Assembly: GCA_019752635.1 (NCBI GenBank)
Contig: JAIELX010000033.1
Span: forward strand, 164,322 to 228,321
From: Candidatus Obscuribacterales bacterium
GTDB lineage: Bacteria; Cyanobacteriota; Vampirovibrionia; Obscuribacterales; Obscuribacteraceae
Length of the DNA: 64,000 nt
Direction of reading: 5' to 3'
Shown: positions 8,927 through 17,801 of the stretch, piece after piece
Numbering within the stretch: position 1 is the stretch's first letter
Layout of the letters: every line of letters starts with the position of its first letter
Notes under the pieces: model-generated
Told to the model about the DNA's origin: nothing
The model's database searches: none
Seen by the model: the letters and a program-made list of their open reading frames with translations, nothing else
Made by a program: the position numbers and the translations under genes

Positions 8927-11539
8927 ATGAAACGGAAGCCGCATGACGATGCTGTCAGAATTCATTATGAGGATCTAGAAGATCTGGAAGAGACCTCACC
9001 TGAGCAGATGCGCCGTGTCGTAGGTGGTGTGACTTCAACTACCGCCAAACAGCATCTCACTCAACAGAATGTTACGGGGCGAACAGCATCGTTTCTGAAC
9101 AATATCGCCGCCGTCGATGGCAGCGCCGCTGCTGCCGAGGCTGGCTCTATTTTGAACCGGTTGGAGAACGACAACGCCAGCTCCGCTTCCTTTGAGAGCA
9201 CTGCCGTTACAAATCACGAACTGCGTCATGATCTTGAAACTGACATCAGTGCGATGGCAGCTTTTCCCAATGGTTTCAATGCTGCTTCTGCCGCTGGAGT
9301 GATTAGTGATATCGAAGAAAAAACAGGAATATCGAACGCCCTAACGGAAAAACATGCAGAAACCCAAGTTGAGAACGACGTAGCGAAATATGGAGCATTC
9401 GATACAACCACAGGCTTCGGCTCCGACGTCTCCAATTTGCACAGTCTTATCGCCGGGACAACCGGGGCTGCGCAAGACAGCGAAAGTCAATTGATCAGTC
9501 AGGTCGAAGGACAGATGGGGCTGACAGCCGCCAAACAATTAGAGGCAAACGTTGTCAATCAAGTTGCTTCCGATGCAGCGAATCTACACGTAAGCGCCGG
9601 AGCCCCAACAGCTTCGATCTTGTCCGAATATGCAAATGCGATAGAGTTTGCCAATCCGAACATTACAGCTTCTCACCTGCAGAAAGACTTAGTCCGAGCC
9701 GTAGAAATGCAGGATGGCGTAGGCGAAGCACAAATCGTTTCTAACCTTGAACAGTCCGGTGCCAGTCAAGCACAGGCAGAAAGTGCAGCGTCGACGATCC
9801 AAGGTGCAGAGACGCAGATCCTGCAAGACGCTGCAAAATATGGATCATTGGAAAGCACGGGTCTGCAGGGTGAACAGCAGCTGGCTCAAGCACTTTTCAC
9901 TGCAGGGGGGCTTACGGCCCAGCTTGAGAATGACTATACAGAAGGGCGCTATTCCAACATGGGTCAGAACGCGTTCGGGTTCGTGGCCGCCAACGGCGAA
10001 GGTGCAACAGAACGACAATTGGTTCGAGAATTCGAAGGGCAGCAGGGCTTGCACCAGGCCAAAGAGATTGCGAACGACGTTATAACGCAAGTCAAACAGG
10101 ATGGGACCGCTGCCGGAGTCGCTGGCAATTTTGACTACCCGACAGCAGCTACCTTAGCTAAGTATGCCAGTGAGATAGACATGGCAATGCAGCCAAACTT
10201 GACCAAGGCACAGTTTGAGGAAGAGTTGGTACAAGTAATCGAAAATCATGATGGCATAACCCAACAGCAAGTAGTCAACCAGGTGGTGCAAAACGTTGCA
10301 GCTCAGGCTGGCGAGAGTGGCGAGACCTCAGCTACGCAATTGGTGCAAAACGTTATCAATCAGGTCAAAGGGGATGGAGCTGCAGTCGGTGTAAATACAA
10401 GCACAACCGTGGCCAGCCTGTCTGGATATGTCTCCGCGCTGGTTAGTGCGAATCCGAACATCACCGCATCACAGCTTCAGAGTGAATTGGTGAGAGCCGT
10501 GGAAAATGGTGATGGCATAACCGAAGCACAAATGATTCAAGCTATACATAATGATTATAAGACCGCAGATACTAACTCCAGCGACCCGCAGTACTCTCAC
10601 AAAACATGGAACTACCTTGTCGGGTCGGGCATTATTGAAGCACAGATAGAGAATGCAATAAGCCAGGAGGGCGGTCTCCAGGTTTTGAATTCGCGGACAG
10701 CGGAAGAAAAATTCATCGAGCAATCAATTGAGAATCAAGACGGAATAACCGCGGCCATCAATGCAAACGCCTCAGCGCCTAAAGTAGAGACGGATGGCAG
10801 CTCCACCGGAAACGACTACAACAATGCAAAAAACGACTACAACACCGCCGACACTTATGTGAACGATCATCCAGCTCTAAAGTACAGTATTGATGTTGCC
10901 TTAGTTGGTGGCGCGCTTGCCGCGGCTATAGGAACAGATGGTGCGGCAGCGCCGGCACTGGAGGACGCGCTTGCGGATGTCGGCGCCGGCGAAGAAGGGG
11001 CCACTGCTGCGGAAGAGGGAGAAAACATCGCGAGCGATGTAGCCGAGGAAATCGGCGTTGAGGGGGACGCTGAGGCCGGCGTGAGTCGAGTGCGAGCGGG
11101 AAGTGAGTTTATGACTCAGTTCATGGAGCAAGCGGGCTTAAGAGCTTCGAATTTTATCAATGATGGTGCCTATCCCCTCACCCGTGATTTCGCACCTAAT
11201 TACGCAAGGGACTTACTCAGCGGCAGACCGATGATAGAGTTTTCGCAAGAAGCTCAGAATGCATTTGATGAAGCGGAAGCTGTGAGGTTACAGAACAGGA
11301 TGCTTGACGACCAGCTGCAGATGGACGCACTGGAGAATCTTGCTAAAGAAGGTGCCACCAACACTTTAGCAGAGGCAGAGTCCGTACAGTCTACACTGGC
11401 AACAACATCTGAATCTGCTGCAAGCACTATTACCGTCGATGCAGGAAAGGTAGAAGGAGCCTTGGCGAATACAGGAGAGTCCATTGCTTCATCTGCGGAG
11501 AACACCGGCGAGGATATTTTAAACGGACTAGGTCTTTGA
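8927..11539 (+). CDS. Large Ala/Gln-rich repeat protein with double-glycine export leader
   Basis: 870 residues. The N-terminus is a typical GG leader, acidic and helical with LEDLEETSPEQMRRVVGG ending at residue 34, as cut by C39-peptidase ABC transporters. Residues ~190-540 contain at least three related ~86-90 residue helical units, each with N-[IL]-T-x-x-x-x-x-x-[ED]-L-V and a final [ND]GI/GV-T-[EQ]-[AQ]-[QI] block: ITASHLQKDLVRAVEMQDGV (~245), LTKAQFEEELVQVIENHDGI (~425), ITASQLQSELVRAVENGDGI (~510). Around 650-680 is a glycine/alanine hydrophobic stretch (SIDVALVGGALAAAIG). Almost no cysteine. A leader this short on a protein this large is unusual: most GG substrates are under 150 residues. 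No ABC exporter is in the window. Likely exported; role unknown, possibly a bacteriocin-like or surface protein. Confidence 0.75.
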   Translation: MKRKPHDDAVRIHYEDLEDLEETSPEQMRRVVGGVTSTTAKQHLTQQNVTGRTASFLNNIAAVDGSAAAAEAGSILNRLENDNASSASFESTAVTNHELRHDLETDISAMAAFPNGFNAASAAGVISDIEEKTGISNALTEKHAETQVENDVAKYGAFDTTTGFGSDVSNLHSLIAGTTGAAQDSESQLISQVEGQMGLTAAKQLEANVVNQVASDAANLHVSAGAPTASILSEYANAIEFANPNITASHLQKDLVRAVEMQDGVGEAQIVSNLEQSGASQAQAESAASTIQGAETQILQDAAKYGSLESTGLQGEQQLAQALFTAGGLTAQLENDYTEGRYSNMGQNAFGFVAANGEGATERQLVREFEGQQGLHQAKEIANDVITQVKQDGTAAGVAGNFDYPTAATLAKYASEIDMAMQPNLTKAQFEEELVQVIENHDGITQQQVVNQVVQNVAAQAGESGETSATQLVQNVINQVKGDGAAVGVNTSTTVASLSGYVSALVSANPNITASQLQSELVRAVENGDGITEAQMIQAIHNDYKTADTNSSDPQYSHKTWNYLVGSGIIEAQIENAISQEGGLQVLNSRTAEEKFIEQSIENQDGITAAINANASAPKVETDGSSTGNDYNNAKNDYNTADTYVNDHPALKYSIDVALVGGALAAAIGTDGAAAPALEDALADVGAGEEGATAAEEGENIASDVAEEIGVEGDAEAGVSRVRAGSEFMTQFMEQAGLRASNFINDGAYPLTRDFAPNYARDLLSGRPMIEFSQEAQNAFDEAEAVRLQNRMLDDQLQMDALENLAKEGATNTLAEAESVQSTLATTSESAASTITVDAGKVEGALANTGESIASSAENTGEDILNGLGL

Positions 11540-11652
11540 GGAGAGTTGGTCGACACTCGTGAACGCCAACGCAGACTACTTGGAGTAACCTCCCCGAGCA
11601 TCAATATCGCATTGCTCAAAGACACCGTAGATCCACGCATGCGTCGTCAAAC

Positions 11653-12891
11653 TTGAATGTACTGGAAAATCGGGTGCCCGGACTGCTGCCCCCTGCACCG
11701 CTAAGGGCTATCCTCATGGAAATTCGCCATCTTCAGTCGGTAGGTAATGACGATCAGGCAAAACGGCTTGGTTTGGAAGCATTGCGTGCTGACGCCTTAC
11801 GTCCGATGCCAGTAAGAGTCGATAGTAGAGAGAGTGCCCCCCTGCCGGCCCCACCTCCTTCGGATCTGTTTGAAGGCGAAAGGGCATTCCCTCTGGGCAA
11901 CAAGGATCTCATCTACGCTAGAGAAACGTGGATTTCCAAACCCATGACCTATTGCAGTAGTGCCCTGTGGGCCAGCTCTTCCCTGATTTCACCTGCTGCC
12001 CGGCGATATGGAGGAGGCGGCGCGGCTGCAGTCCTCGGGCTGACGTCTGCATTTTCAGACGCGCGCGACCTGCTTAGCAGTGAACGCCCCATTGAAGGAT
12101 TCAAGTACTTTGGCGCTCTAACAGCTGACATTGGTATCACTACCGGTGGTATCAAAATGTTAACAGCTACGGGACGTCGCTGGGTAGCACCAGCTGTAGT
12201 GTTGGGCGGACTAGTCGCCAGAGCTGGCTGCGATGCAATTCCGAACAACATACTCAAGCAATACGATGAAAACCGTGATATCAAGACTGTAGTCGAATCG
12301 AGAGAAGTCGCAAACGATTTCTCTGAACGCATCGAGAAAGTCTACATGCGCGACATTCCGGAACATGTGCGGCGACGAATGGAACGTGAAGGATACACCG
12401 TACGGGTGACTCCGTATCTAACCCATCCGCAAGGATACCCGGAACTGATCGGTCGACAACCGCGCGGCTATACAAAAGGTAGTACATGGAATGAGGCTGA
12501 GGGCACCGTGCGTAGTGAGCGCAAGCAGGTGCTGATATCGCAGAACCGGGTAATTGACAACACGTTGGTCCCAAGTGATCGTGTTGATGGTGTTTTCAGG
12601 CATGAGTATGGTCATGCAGTAAACAATGTGTTTGGTCAGCGAGGCGAGCTCTACTCAGATGGTGCTGAGTTTCAAGTTGCGTACGAGAGAGATGTTGTGC
12701 GTCTAACCGCAGCCCAGAAGTCGGAATTTCAATATCTGCTTCAACCAGGCTCCGCCGGTAGAGATGAATGCTTTGCCGATGTGTTTGCCGCCCTGACCGG
12801 TGGTCCGTGCAATGGACCACCGCGCCGCGTTCTGGATCCGTTTCCAGAGGTAGCTTCATTGATCAACCGCAAGATACTGAAACGAAACTAG
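11653..12891 (+). CDS. Putative zinc metallopeptidase with lethal-factor-like (ATLF) C-terminal domain
   Basis: Up to 412 residues. The C-terminal third has HEYGH at residues ~317-321 (FRHEYGHAVNNVFG), then FQVAYERDVVRL and GRDECFADVFAALTGG about 55 residues later. HExxH followed by a distant (E/D)-E-x-F-A-(E/D)-x-F block is the arrangement of anthrax-lethal-factor-type metalloproteases, where the late glutamate is the third zinc ligand. The middle has two glycine/alanine-rich hydrophobic stretches (~110-135 and ~155-195). The open frame begins with TTG at 11653 without a ribosome-binding site; ATG at 11716 (MEIRHLQ) has AAGGG 8 bp upstream and may be the true start. It lies 113 bp after the GG-leader gene on the same strand, so the two may work together (toxin/protease or maturation), which is inference. 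Confidence 0.6.
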   Translation: MNVLENRVPGLLPPAPLRAILMEIRHLQSVGNDDQAKRLGLEALRADALRPMPVRVDSRESAPLPAPPPSDLFEGERAFPLGNKDLIYARETWISKPMTYCSSALWASSSLISPAARRYGGGGAAAVLGLTSAFSDARDLLSSERPIEGFKYFGALTADIGITTGGIKMLTATGRRWVAPAVVLGGLVARAGCDAIPNNILKQYDENRDIKTVVESREVANDFSERIEKVYMRDIPEHVRRRMEREGYTVRVTPYLTHPQGYPELIGRQPRGYTKGSTWNEAEGTVRSERKQVLISQNRVIDNTLVPSDRVDGVFRHEYGHAVNNVFGQRGELYSDGAEFQVAYERDVVRLTAAQKSEFQYLLQPGSAGRDECFADVFAALTGGPCNGPPRRVLDPFPEVASLINRKILKRN

Positions 12892-12918
12892 TTTCTCTCC
12901 GTCTCAATAGGAAAAAAC

Positions 12919-13095
12919 ATGAACCCGGATCATGCTGATGAACCCATCGTCCATTTTGCTGTCTTAGACGGCGTAAACCCCAAGGCTCCGTACTTCCGCC
13001 ATATTTCGGGGCTATGGAAATTTGAAAAGCAGCACAACAGCAAGTTCGAGAACACAAGGAATAGAATTGGAGAAGCAAGTACAGTTAAGTCATAA
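12919..13095 (+). CDS. Small ORF, partial paralogue of the lipoprotein at 8076
   Basis: 58 codons, AGGA 7 bp upstream of the ATG. DEPIVHFAVLDGVNPKAPYF and HISGLWKFEK align with KPIVYFGVIDGINPDGPYF and HISGIWKFQK in the lipoprotein encoded at 8076-8642, but the signal peptide and the first ~110 residues are absent. It could be a decayed duplicate whose 5' part was lost, or a short expressed relic; the preserved frame and stop argue for recent loss. Confidence 0.5.
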   Translation: MNPDHADEPIVHFAVLDGVNPKAPYFRHISGLWKFEKQHNSKFENTRNRIGEASTVKS

Positions 13096-13110
13096 ATTTC
13101 TCGAGCACCA

Positions 13111-13797
13111 ATGAATTCCCATATCGAAACACCTTCCTGGTGGCAGCTAACAACAAGAATTTTGTTTTCACCACGAGCTTTCTTTGCTGAGTCAACAGGG
13201 AAACTTGGCTATTGCGTAAGTATGGTCTACCTGGCAAAAACAGCCTTAATAGCATCGTTGATCAATACCCTGCTCCTCACAACAATTTTCTATGCGGTAG
13301 TGGCGTCATTTGCTTCCATTCTGACAGCCTTTACGGCTATACTCGGAACGCTATTGACTCCGCTGATTGCGGTGGCGGCAAACATTCCTCCGGACAAAGT
13401 TCCCGGTGCGATAGAGTCGTTCGCCAGGAATGGCGAGTTCCATACAATTATGATATCCGTGAAATTTGGAGCCATTCTTCTCGTTGGGTATTTTGGCACC
13501 ATTGTTATTAGCACTTGCCTTCAGGCCGGGATCGCGCACCTCATTGCACGTCTGCTTGGTAGCACAGGCAGCTTTCGCGCCACGGCGGCCGCTTATTCAT
13601 TTGGCAGCGCCGCATGGATGCTTAGTGTTATTCCGCTCCTAAATGTGATTGCACCAGTATATGGTGCTGCGCTAAACTTTTACGGTATGCGGAATGTCCA
13701 CCAGCTCTCCAGTGCGCAGACTACGTTGACGGTGGGGTTAGCAGTCGCAGTTCCACTTGTGACCTTCATGCTTTGTAGCAACTGGTGCAAACTTTGA
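13111..13797 (+). CDS. Yip1-like polytopic membrane protein
   Basis: 228 residues. Short soluble N-terminus with W-x-x-(I/L)-x-x-R-I-L-F-S-P-R-A-F-F, the common opening of bacterial Yip1-domain proteins, followed by five hydrophobic helices (about 40-65, 70-95, 120-145, 150-180, 200-222). A typical mid-membrane motif is AAYSFGSAAWMLSVIPLLN. Family function in bacteria is unknown; proteins of this fold sit in the cytoplasmic membrane. It follows the small paralogous ORF by 15 bp. Confidence 0.65.
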   Translation: MNSHIETPSWWQLTTRILFSPRAFFAESTGKLGYCVSMVYLAKTALIASLINTLLLTTIFYAVVASFASILTAFTAILGTLLTPLIAVAANIPPDKVPGAIESFARNGEFHTIMISVKFGAILLVGYFGTIVISTCLQAGIAHLIARLLGSTGSFRATAAAYSFGSAAWMLSVIPLLNVIAPVYGAALNFYGMRNVHQLSSAQTTLTVGLAVAVPLVTFMLCSNWCKL

Positions 13798-13881
13798 GAA
13801 TCGCTACAGCGATCCAATCATGCTCAAATCAGTGCTGTAGTCTGGAATCTCTCGATTCGCTCGACTAGTTTCCTATGTTGC

Positions 13882-13930
13882 TATAGAACTGTTCGCGAGT
13901 TAATTGATCGAATCCAAATCGCTTTGCCCG
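13882..13930 (+). pseudogene. Diverged fragment of the membrane-protein gene at 4382
   Basis: The plus-strand frame reads YRTVRELIDRIQIAL, matching YRTVRELIDRTKTAI of the 4382-5116 protein (C-terminal end), and the DNA is about 80 percent identical over ~36 bp. No upstream part is left, and the frame runs into the end of the convergent gene. Confidence 0.5.
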
Positions 13931-15817
13931 TCACTTCGAAAGGCTTTGGTGGAGATCAATCATCGGTTGCTGGTTCAAATGGATGAAGCCTTGACCTGGC
14001 GAATCGAAATCATAAATGAGTTGAACCACCAGTGCAAACGTTATTACTAACGACAGCTGTGCGGGCAAACTACGCCTTCCCGAAAGTCCGAATTGAAAAC
14101 CCATTATAAACATTGAAATGCAAGACGACAGAATTAAAATGCCCCATACGAAAACGGGTATACGGAAGTTTGCTCCGAACGCAACTCGTTTGTTCTGATA
14201 CTCGACCATGTCGGAAATGCCTTCTGAAAATAGCGCATTGATGTCATTTGTATCTGTTGCAGCTAGAGCCTCCGCCTGCTTCCATACCATGTCCGTTATT
14301 GCACTGGTACGTGCCCGCAACAATCTTAGCTGTTCAGGGTCCCCGTAGACATCACCCATATTCATTCTCACTTCGACATAGTCTCGAAGCAAGGAACGCG
14401 TGATAGTTCTATAGGGGTCGGGCACAAGTCCGGCTCGCATGTATGTAGTCTGGATGGCGTTAACATCACCGATTAATGCGTCTCGACGTAAATCAAACCG
14501 GCTTGCGGCGGCGCCAAAAGTGAGTGCAAGAACAAATGCTAAAAGCGCGAGCACCGCTCCCGATACTGCCGAGACTGAAGCCTCCGACTCATGCTCAGGC
14601 TTGCTCGCGCGGCGGATTCCCAACCATAGTCCGGCTTCGATCGACACAAACGTCAGCAAGACTTGTGAAACAAAAACACTCCAGATAGGCTGTTCTCCAA
14701 GAAACTCGCCGCTCGCCTCCTGCAAGGCGACCTCGCGTGTTGATGGTAAGACAACCCGAACGTCCCCAAACTTGTGGCCCGCAAGTTGTTTGCTCGCCTC
14801 TTTCAACAAACCTGGTTCGAGGGCTGTTCCAATAGGCATCAGCGCCTGTGTATAACCTTGATCGTGCGACCACTTCGCGCCCATCTCCAGAATGCGTCGG
14901 ACTTCATCACTCACGCTAAGGTCTAAGTCAGAGATAGACTTTGCATGGTAATTCGAGTCCTCCCTGGCTGCTGCATCTAGTGCCGCCAGTGTAAATCCAA
15001 ATTGCGAATCATCTATGTACCACTGATTAACTCTGGTGCGGTTACGATTGAAAAAATCCCACGACACCAAAACGGACTCCAAGAATCGGATCGTTGCCGG
15101 TCTGCAATTAGCAATATATTTGTCAGACACCGATACCAAATACACTGCACGGTGAGAACTTATCGCACGAGCAGTCCTGTCTATCTGCAACAAAGCGATA
15201 TCCGGTTGCCACACCGCCACGGCGTCAATATTGCCCCATTTTTCCCGACCACCGGTGGCGACTAACTTCTGAATTTCCAGTATGTCCATGTCGACGTTGT
15301 TTACGTCTTTGCCGGGGATGAGTCCCACCGACTGCTCTTTTAGAGTCACTTCGCGGTGACCGATGCTGCCAAACGTACAAGCGATGGTCTTACCTCTAAG
15401 ATCTTTGAGGTCTTTGATTGGTGAATCGGGTGGCACCATGATCGCTGCTGAAATGAAGTTCAGGCGCCCCAAGATTTTCCATTTACCGCCTTTAGCCATG
15501 AGGTTGTTCACTGACTGACTGGTCGAGAACATGACGTCGAGGTCACCAGCCAGAGCAGCGGCAACTTCCGGCTCGCCGTGGCTAAAAGGTACGAATGTCG
15601 GATCTAATCCAAGTCTGTCGAGTAGATTTGTTCGCTTTAGAACTTCAACCAGCTGCCCTTGAGTTGCGGTCGGCAATTGCCAACCGATACGAATGGGCAC
15701 ATGCGATTCTTGCGATTTAGCGCTCGGGACCGCACCTCTTAACGAGAAAGCAAGCATCAGAATTGCAAGAGCTGCCAGAATGGCCCGGACCGATGATTTC
15801 CAAGTCAAAATGTTCAC
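13931..15817 (-). CDS. SsuA/NMT1-type substrate-binding domain fused to a DUF4239 membrane domain
   Basis: 628 residues. Residues 1-36 form a signal peptide. Residues ~40-340 are a periplasmic nitrate/sulfonate/taurine-type binding protein: IRIGWQLPTATQGQLVEVLK, MFSTSQSVNNLMAKGGKWK, PPDSPIKDLKDLRGKTIACT, then AVWQPDIALLQ. A membrane segment at ~375-395 leads into a DUF4239 (bestrophin-like) part: ALTFGAAASRFDLRRDALIG, DVNAIQTTYMRAGLVPDP, and two closing helices ~545-570 and ~580-605. DUF4239 proteins normally stand alone, as the protein at 34279-35076 does. The fusion puts a ligand-binding module on what is probably a membrane channel or sensor. No ABC permease or ATPase is adjacent, so a sensory or gating role fits better than uptake. 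This is inference. Confidence 0.75.
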   Translation of the reverse strand: MNILTWKSSVRAILAALAILMLAFSLRGAVPSAKSQESHVPIRIGWQLPTATQGQLVEVLKRTNLLDRLGLDPTFVPFSHGEPEVAAALAGDLDVMFSTSQSVNNLMAKGGKWKILGRLNFISAAIMVPPDSPIKDLKDLRGKTIACTFGSIGHREVTLKEQSVGLIPGKDVNNVDMDILEIQKLVATGGREKWGNIDAVAVWQPDIALLQIDRTARAISSHRAVYLVSVSDKYIANCRPATIRFLESVLVSWDFFNRNRTRVNQWYIDDSQFGFTLAALDAAAREDSNYHAKSISDLDLSVSDEVRRILEMGAKWSHDQGYTQALMPIGTALEPGLLKEASKQLAGHKFGDVRVVLPSTREVALQEASGEFLGEQPIWSVFVSQVLLTFVSIEAGLWLGIRRASKPEHESEASVSAVSGAVLALLAFVLALTFGAAASRFDLRRDALIGDVNAIQTTYMRAGLVPDPYRTITRSLLRDYVEVRMNMGDVYGDPEQLRLLRARTSAITDMVWKQAEALAATDTNDINALFSEGISDMVEYQNKRVAFGANFRIPVFVWGILILSSCISMFIMGFQFGLSGRRSLPAQLSLVITFALVVQLIYDFDSPGQGFIHLNQQPMIDLHQSLSK

Positions 15818-16169
15818 CTAGGCAAGGATGTGCATTCGGATTCTTGACTCCACGCAAAAGCGTCGTTTTCCTGCGTGAGCCAGAGAGTCAAAGATGGTGA
15901 TTCGGTAAGCAGACACCTCGCGAAATTGGCTAATCAAAACGTACCCGGCGAACTATTGCTTCTCCCAGATTAAACTGAGCAATTAGTTCGTCGGCTGCAT
16001 AGTTAAAGTGGCCGAGCCCCAGCTGCAAGTTGTGAAGACGAGCTGCACTTTCGTGCTTTTCCTGACGCCGACTACTCGCTTAACTTCAATCTCCGCACCC
16101 CGTCTGCGGAGTTTTACCGATATTATTCGGCAAACAGTTCCAGAACCTTATTCGCGACGCTGTAACCGT
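15818..16169. other. Intergenic region upstream of the SBP-DUF4239 gene
   Basis: No gene with a plausible start is visible on either strand. It should contain the promoter of the leftward SBP-DUF4239 gene. The plus-strand frame at 16008-16199 has no ribosome-binding site and improbable composition. Confidence 0.4.
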
Positions 16170-16313
16170 TCAAAATCGATATTCGAATGTTCTATCTGAG
16201 TCGATGCCTTCGGACTTACGAACGGTGACATGTTCACGGATTTCGCGAGCGACTGAGTTAACGAGATCCGTTTGATCGCGCAAAAGCCATGTCTTTAGCT
16301 CGTCGTTAGTCAT
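16170..16313 (-). CDS. Small acidic ORF of 47 residues
   Basis: Reads MTNDELKTWLLRDQTDLVNS and continues in a helical, charged pattern to FEYRF. GGAG lies 9 bp upstream of the ATG. The composition is that of a real soluble helical peptide rather than a random frame, and both ends are clean. Family unknown; it may be a short regulatory protein or a remnant. Confidence 0.4.
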   Translation of the reverse strand: MTNDELKTWLLRDQTDLVNSVAREIREHVTVRKSEGIDSDRTFEYRF

Positions 16314-16371
16314 CGATTCCAACTCCTACCACGGCAGCACAACAATGCTGAACATAAGAAAGAGACACGTG

Positions 16372-16407
16372 AGCCGAATAGCAATTCAACCGGAACCAGA
16401 GGAATCA
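16372..16407 (+). repeat. 36-bp exact duplicate of the 3' end of the gene at 4382
   Basis: Identical to 5060-5095, which encodes SRIAIQPEPEES. Flanking bases differ on both sides, so a short segment was copied. Confidence 0.85.
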
Positions 16408-16439
16408 GTCTGTCCCATCGTTTGAGCCCTTAAGCAATC

Positions 16440-16630
16440 AATGACTGTCTGCACCTGCAAAAGCGGAAGCCCCTCTGGCAACATCCCTGTCATCGTCGAT
16501 TGCCAATGGAGAACTCCTCCCTGTGTACAAAATCGTCGATGGCAATGCCCATAAAGTTTCGAAGGAAGTAATGGCGGGATTCATTTTGCCTCGAATCTCA
16601 GCCTTCCGGATGAAACAGGTACGCACTTAA
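16440..16630 (+). pseudogene. Internally deleted copy of the gene at 21290
   Basis: The frame reads APAKAEAPLATSLSSSIAN and GELLPVYKIVDGNAHKV. It matches the 21290-22159 protein (VKVEAPLATSLSSSIANREL and VEVYKMIDGNGHEVPQKV) but skips about 110 bp between the two blocks and has no start codon. A stop at 16628 ends it soon after the match. This is a remnant of a duplicated gene. Confidence 0.65.
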
Positions 16631-16677
16631 GGCAGTAAAATAGCTGAGTACTTATCAGAAAGCACACAGAGAGAGCC

Positions 16678-17004
16678 ATGAAACGCGAAAGGTTTTTGTT
16701 ACTTACAATTGCGACTTTTGGAGCAATGCTGCCGGTATACGCCGGGAAGGCAACACCGCCCTCAGGACAGCAGATCTTCAAGCAACATTGTGCAAGCTGC
16801 CATGCCAATGGCGGTAACCTTGTTCACAGGGAAAAGCCGCTCGCCGGTTCGGCAGAACTCACTTCAATTATCAGATTCAAGAAGTATCTCAGCCACCCGC
16901 CCGGTCACATGCCTTATTATCAAAATTTGGTAGGCAATGACAAGATGATCAAATCTTTGTACGACTATTGCAAAACATTCAAAAAGGCACCTCGCAGTTC
17001 CTAG
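16678..17004 (+). CDS. Periplasmic monohaem c-type cytochrome
   Basis: 108 residues. Signal peptide of ~22 residues (FLLLTIATFGAMLPVYAG) and one haem site C38-A-S-C41-H42 in QQIFKQHCASCHANGG. The downstream PPGHMPYYQN supplies a likely axial methionine. The length and layout fit small class I cytochromes (c6/c553 type) that carry electrons in the periplasm. AGAGAG lies 6 bp before the start. No oxidase is adjacent. Confidence 0.85.
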   Translation: MKRERFLLLTIATFGAMLPVYAGKATPPSGQQIFKQHCASCHANGGNLVHREKPLAGSAELTSIIRFKKYLSHPPGHMPYYQNLVGNDKMIKSLYDYCKTFKKAPRSS

Positions 17005-17170
17005 GCAACACTCGCAGATTAAGCGGCTCCGACCGGAGCATCCGAAGTGCTCAACAATGCCGGTCACTGTGTAAAACGATCCAGTATCAATCGAGAGAAG
17101 CGGTACTTTGTTTTCCCGTAAGGGTATAACGAGATTGGTGCATCACGCTCCAACGATCGAGTCTTCTTGA

Positions 17171-17665
17171 GTGTCGAATCGAAACCACTATACAATCGAC
17201 CCGCCAGCACGTAGCAACCTCGCAGCAGTGGGGCTCACAACCCTCCTCTACATTGTCTTCGGCTTGGCACTAATTTCTTCCGGGATCTTCTGTGTCCTGC
17301 TCGTTATGGGCGTTGTTCATGTCGATCCCCAGTGGCTCAAGATTAATAGCCACGTCTCCTTTCCCGCACTGCTTTTTCTTATGCCAGGAGGTCTGGGCTT
17401 ATCCAGCGGCTTGCTTTTAATCCTGGAGGGTCTGCGTATCGGCGGGTTCTATAATCTGAAGCAATTTTGCTATTTCGCGATGGGAGGCTCCGTGCTGTTT
17501 CCGCCACTCGCCTGGCTTTGCATGGGCACCGATGGAGTTCTAGATTCCGTATCCAGAATGGTTGGGTCCATCATCTTCGGAGTTTTCGCAGTGTGCTTCC
17601 TGATAGCGTTAGTACTGAGTTTCTTGCCTGACCTTGGCGAACAGTTGAAAGTCGGTAAACGCTGA
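17171..17665 (+). CDS. Four-TM membrane protein of unknown function
   Basis: 164 residues from a GTG start. Hydrophobic helices at about 22-50, 62-85, 95-115 and 130-152 with short connecting loops, and a short basic C-terminus. No ribosome-binding site of note and no recognised family. It lies just left of the IS66 insertion and could have shared a transcript with the phosphatase gene before the insertion. Confidence 0.5.
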   Translation: MSNRNHYTIDPPARSNLAAVGLTTLLYIVFGLALISSGIFCVLLVMGVVHVDPQWLKINSHVSFPALLFLMPGGLGLSSGLLLILEGLRIGGFYNLKQFCYFAMGGSVLFPPLAWLCMGTDGVLDSVSRMVGSIIFGVFAVCFLIALVLSFLPDLGEQLKVGKR

Positions 17666-17793
17666 ACCCGTCGGCACCGGCTATCTAAAAGCGCGTAAGT
17701 ATGCGTAACTGTGGCGCGCATTGTAAACATACCTATCTCATGCTCATCGGTGGCGCAACACAAAGATGTGAATTGGCATTGTCCGCTTTTTCG

Positions 17794-17801
17794 AAACATT
17801 C
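17794..17801 (+). repeat. Left 8-bp target-site duplication of the IS66 element
   Basis: AAACATTC immediately precedes the left inverted repeat and is repeated exactly at 20593-20600. Confidence 0.9.
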
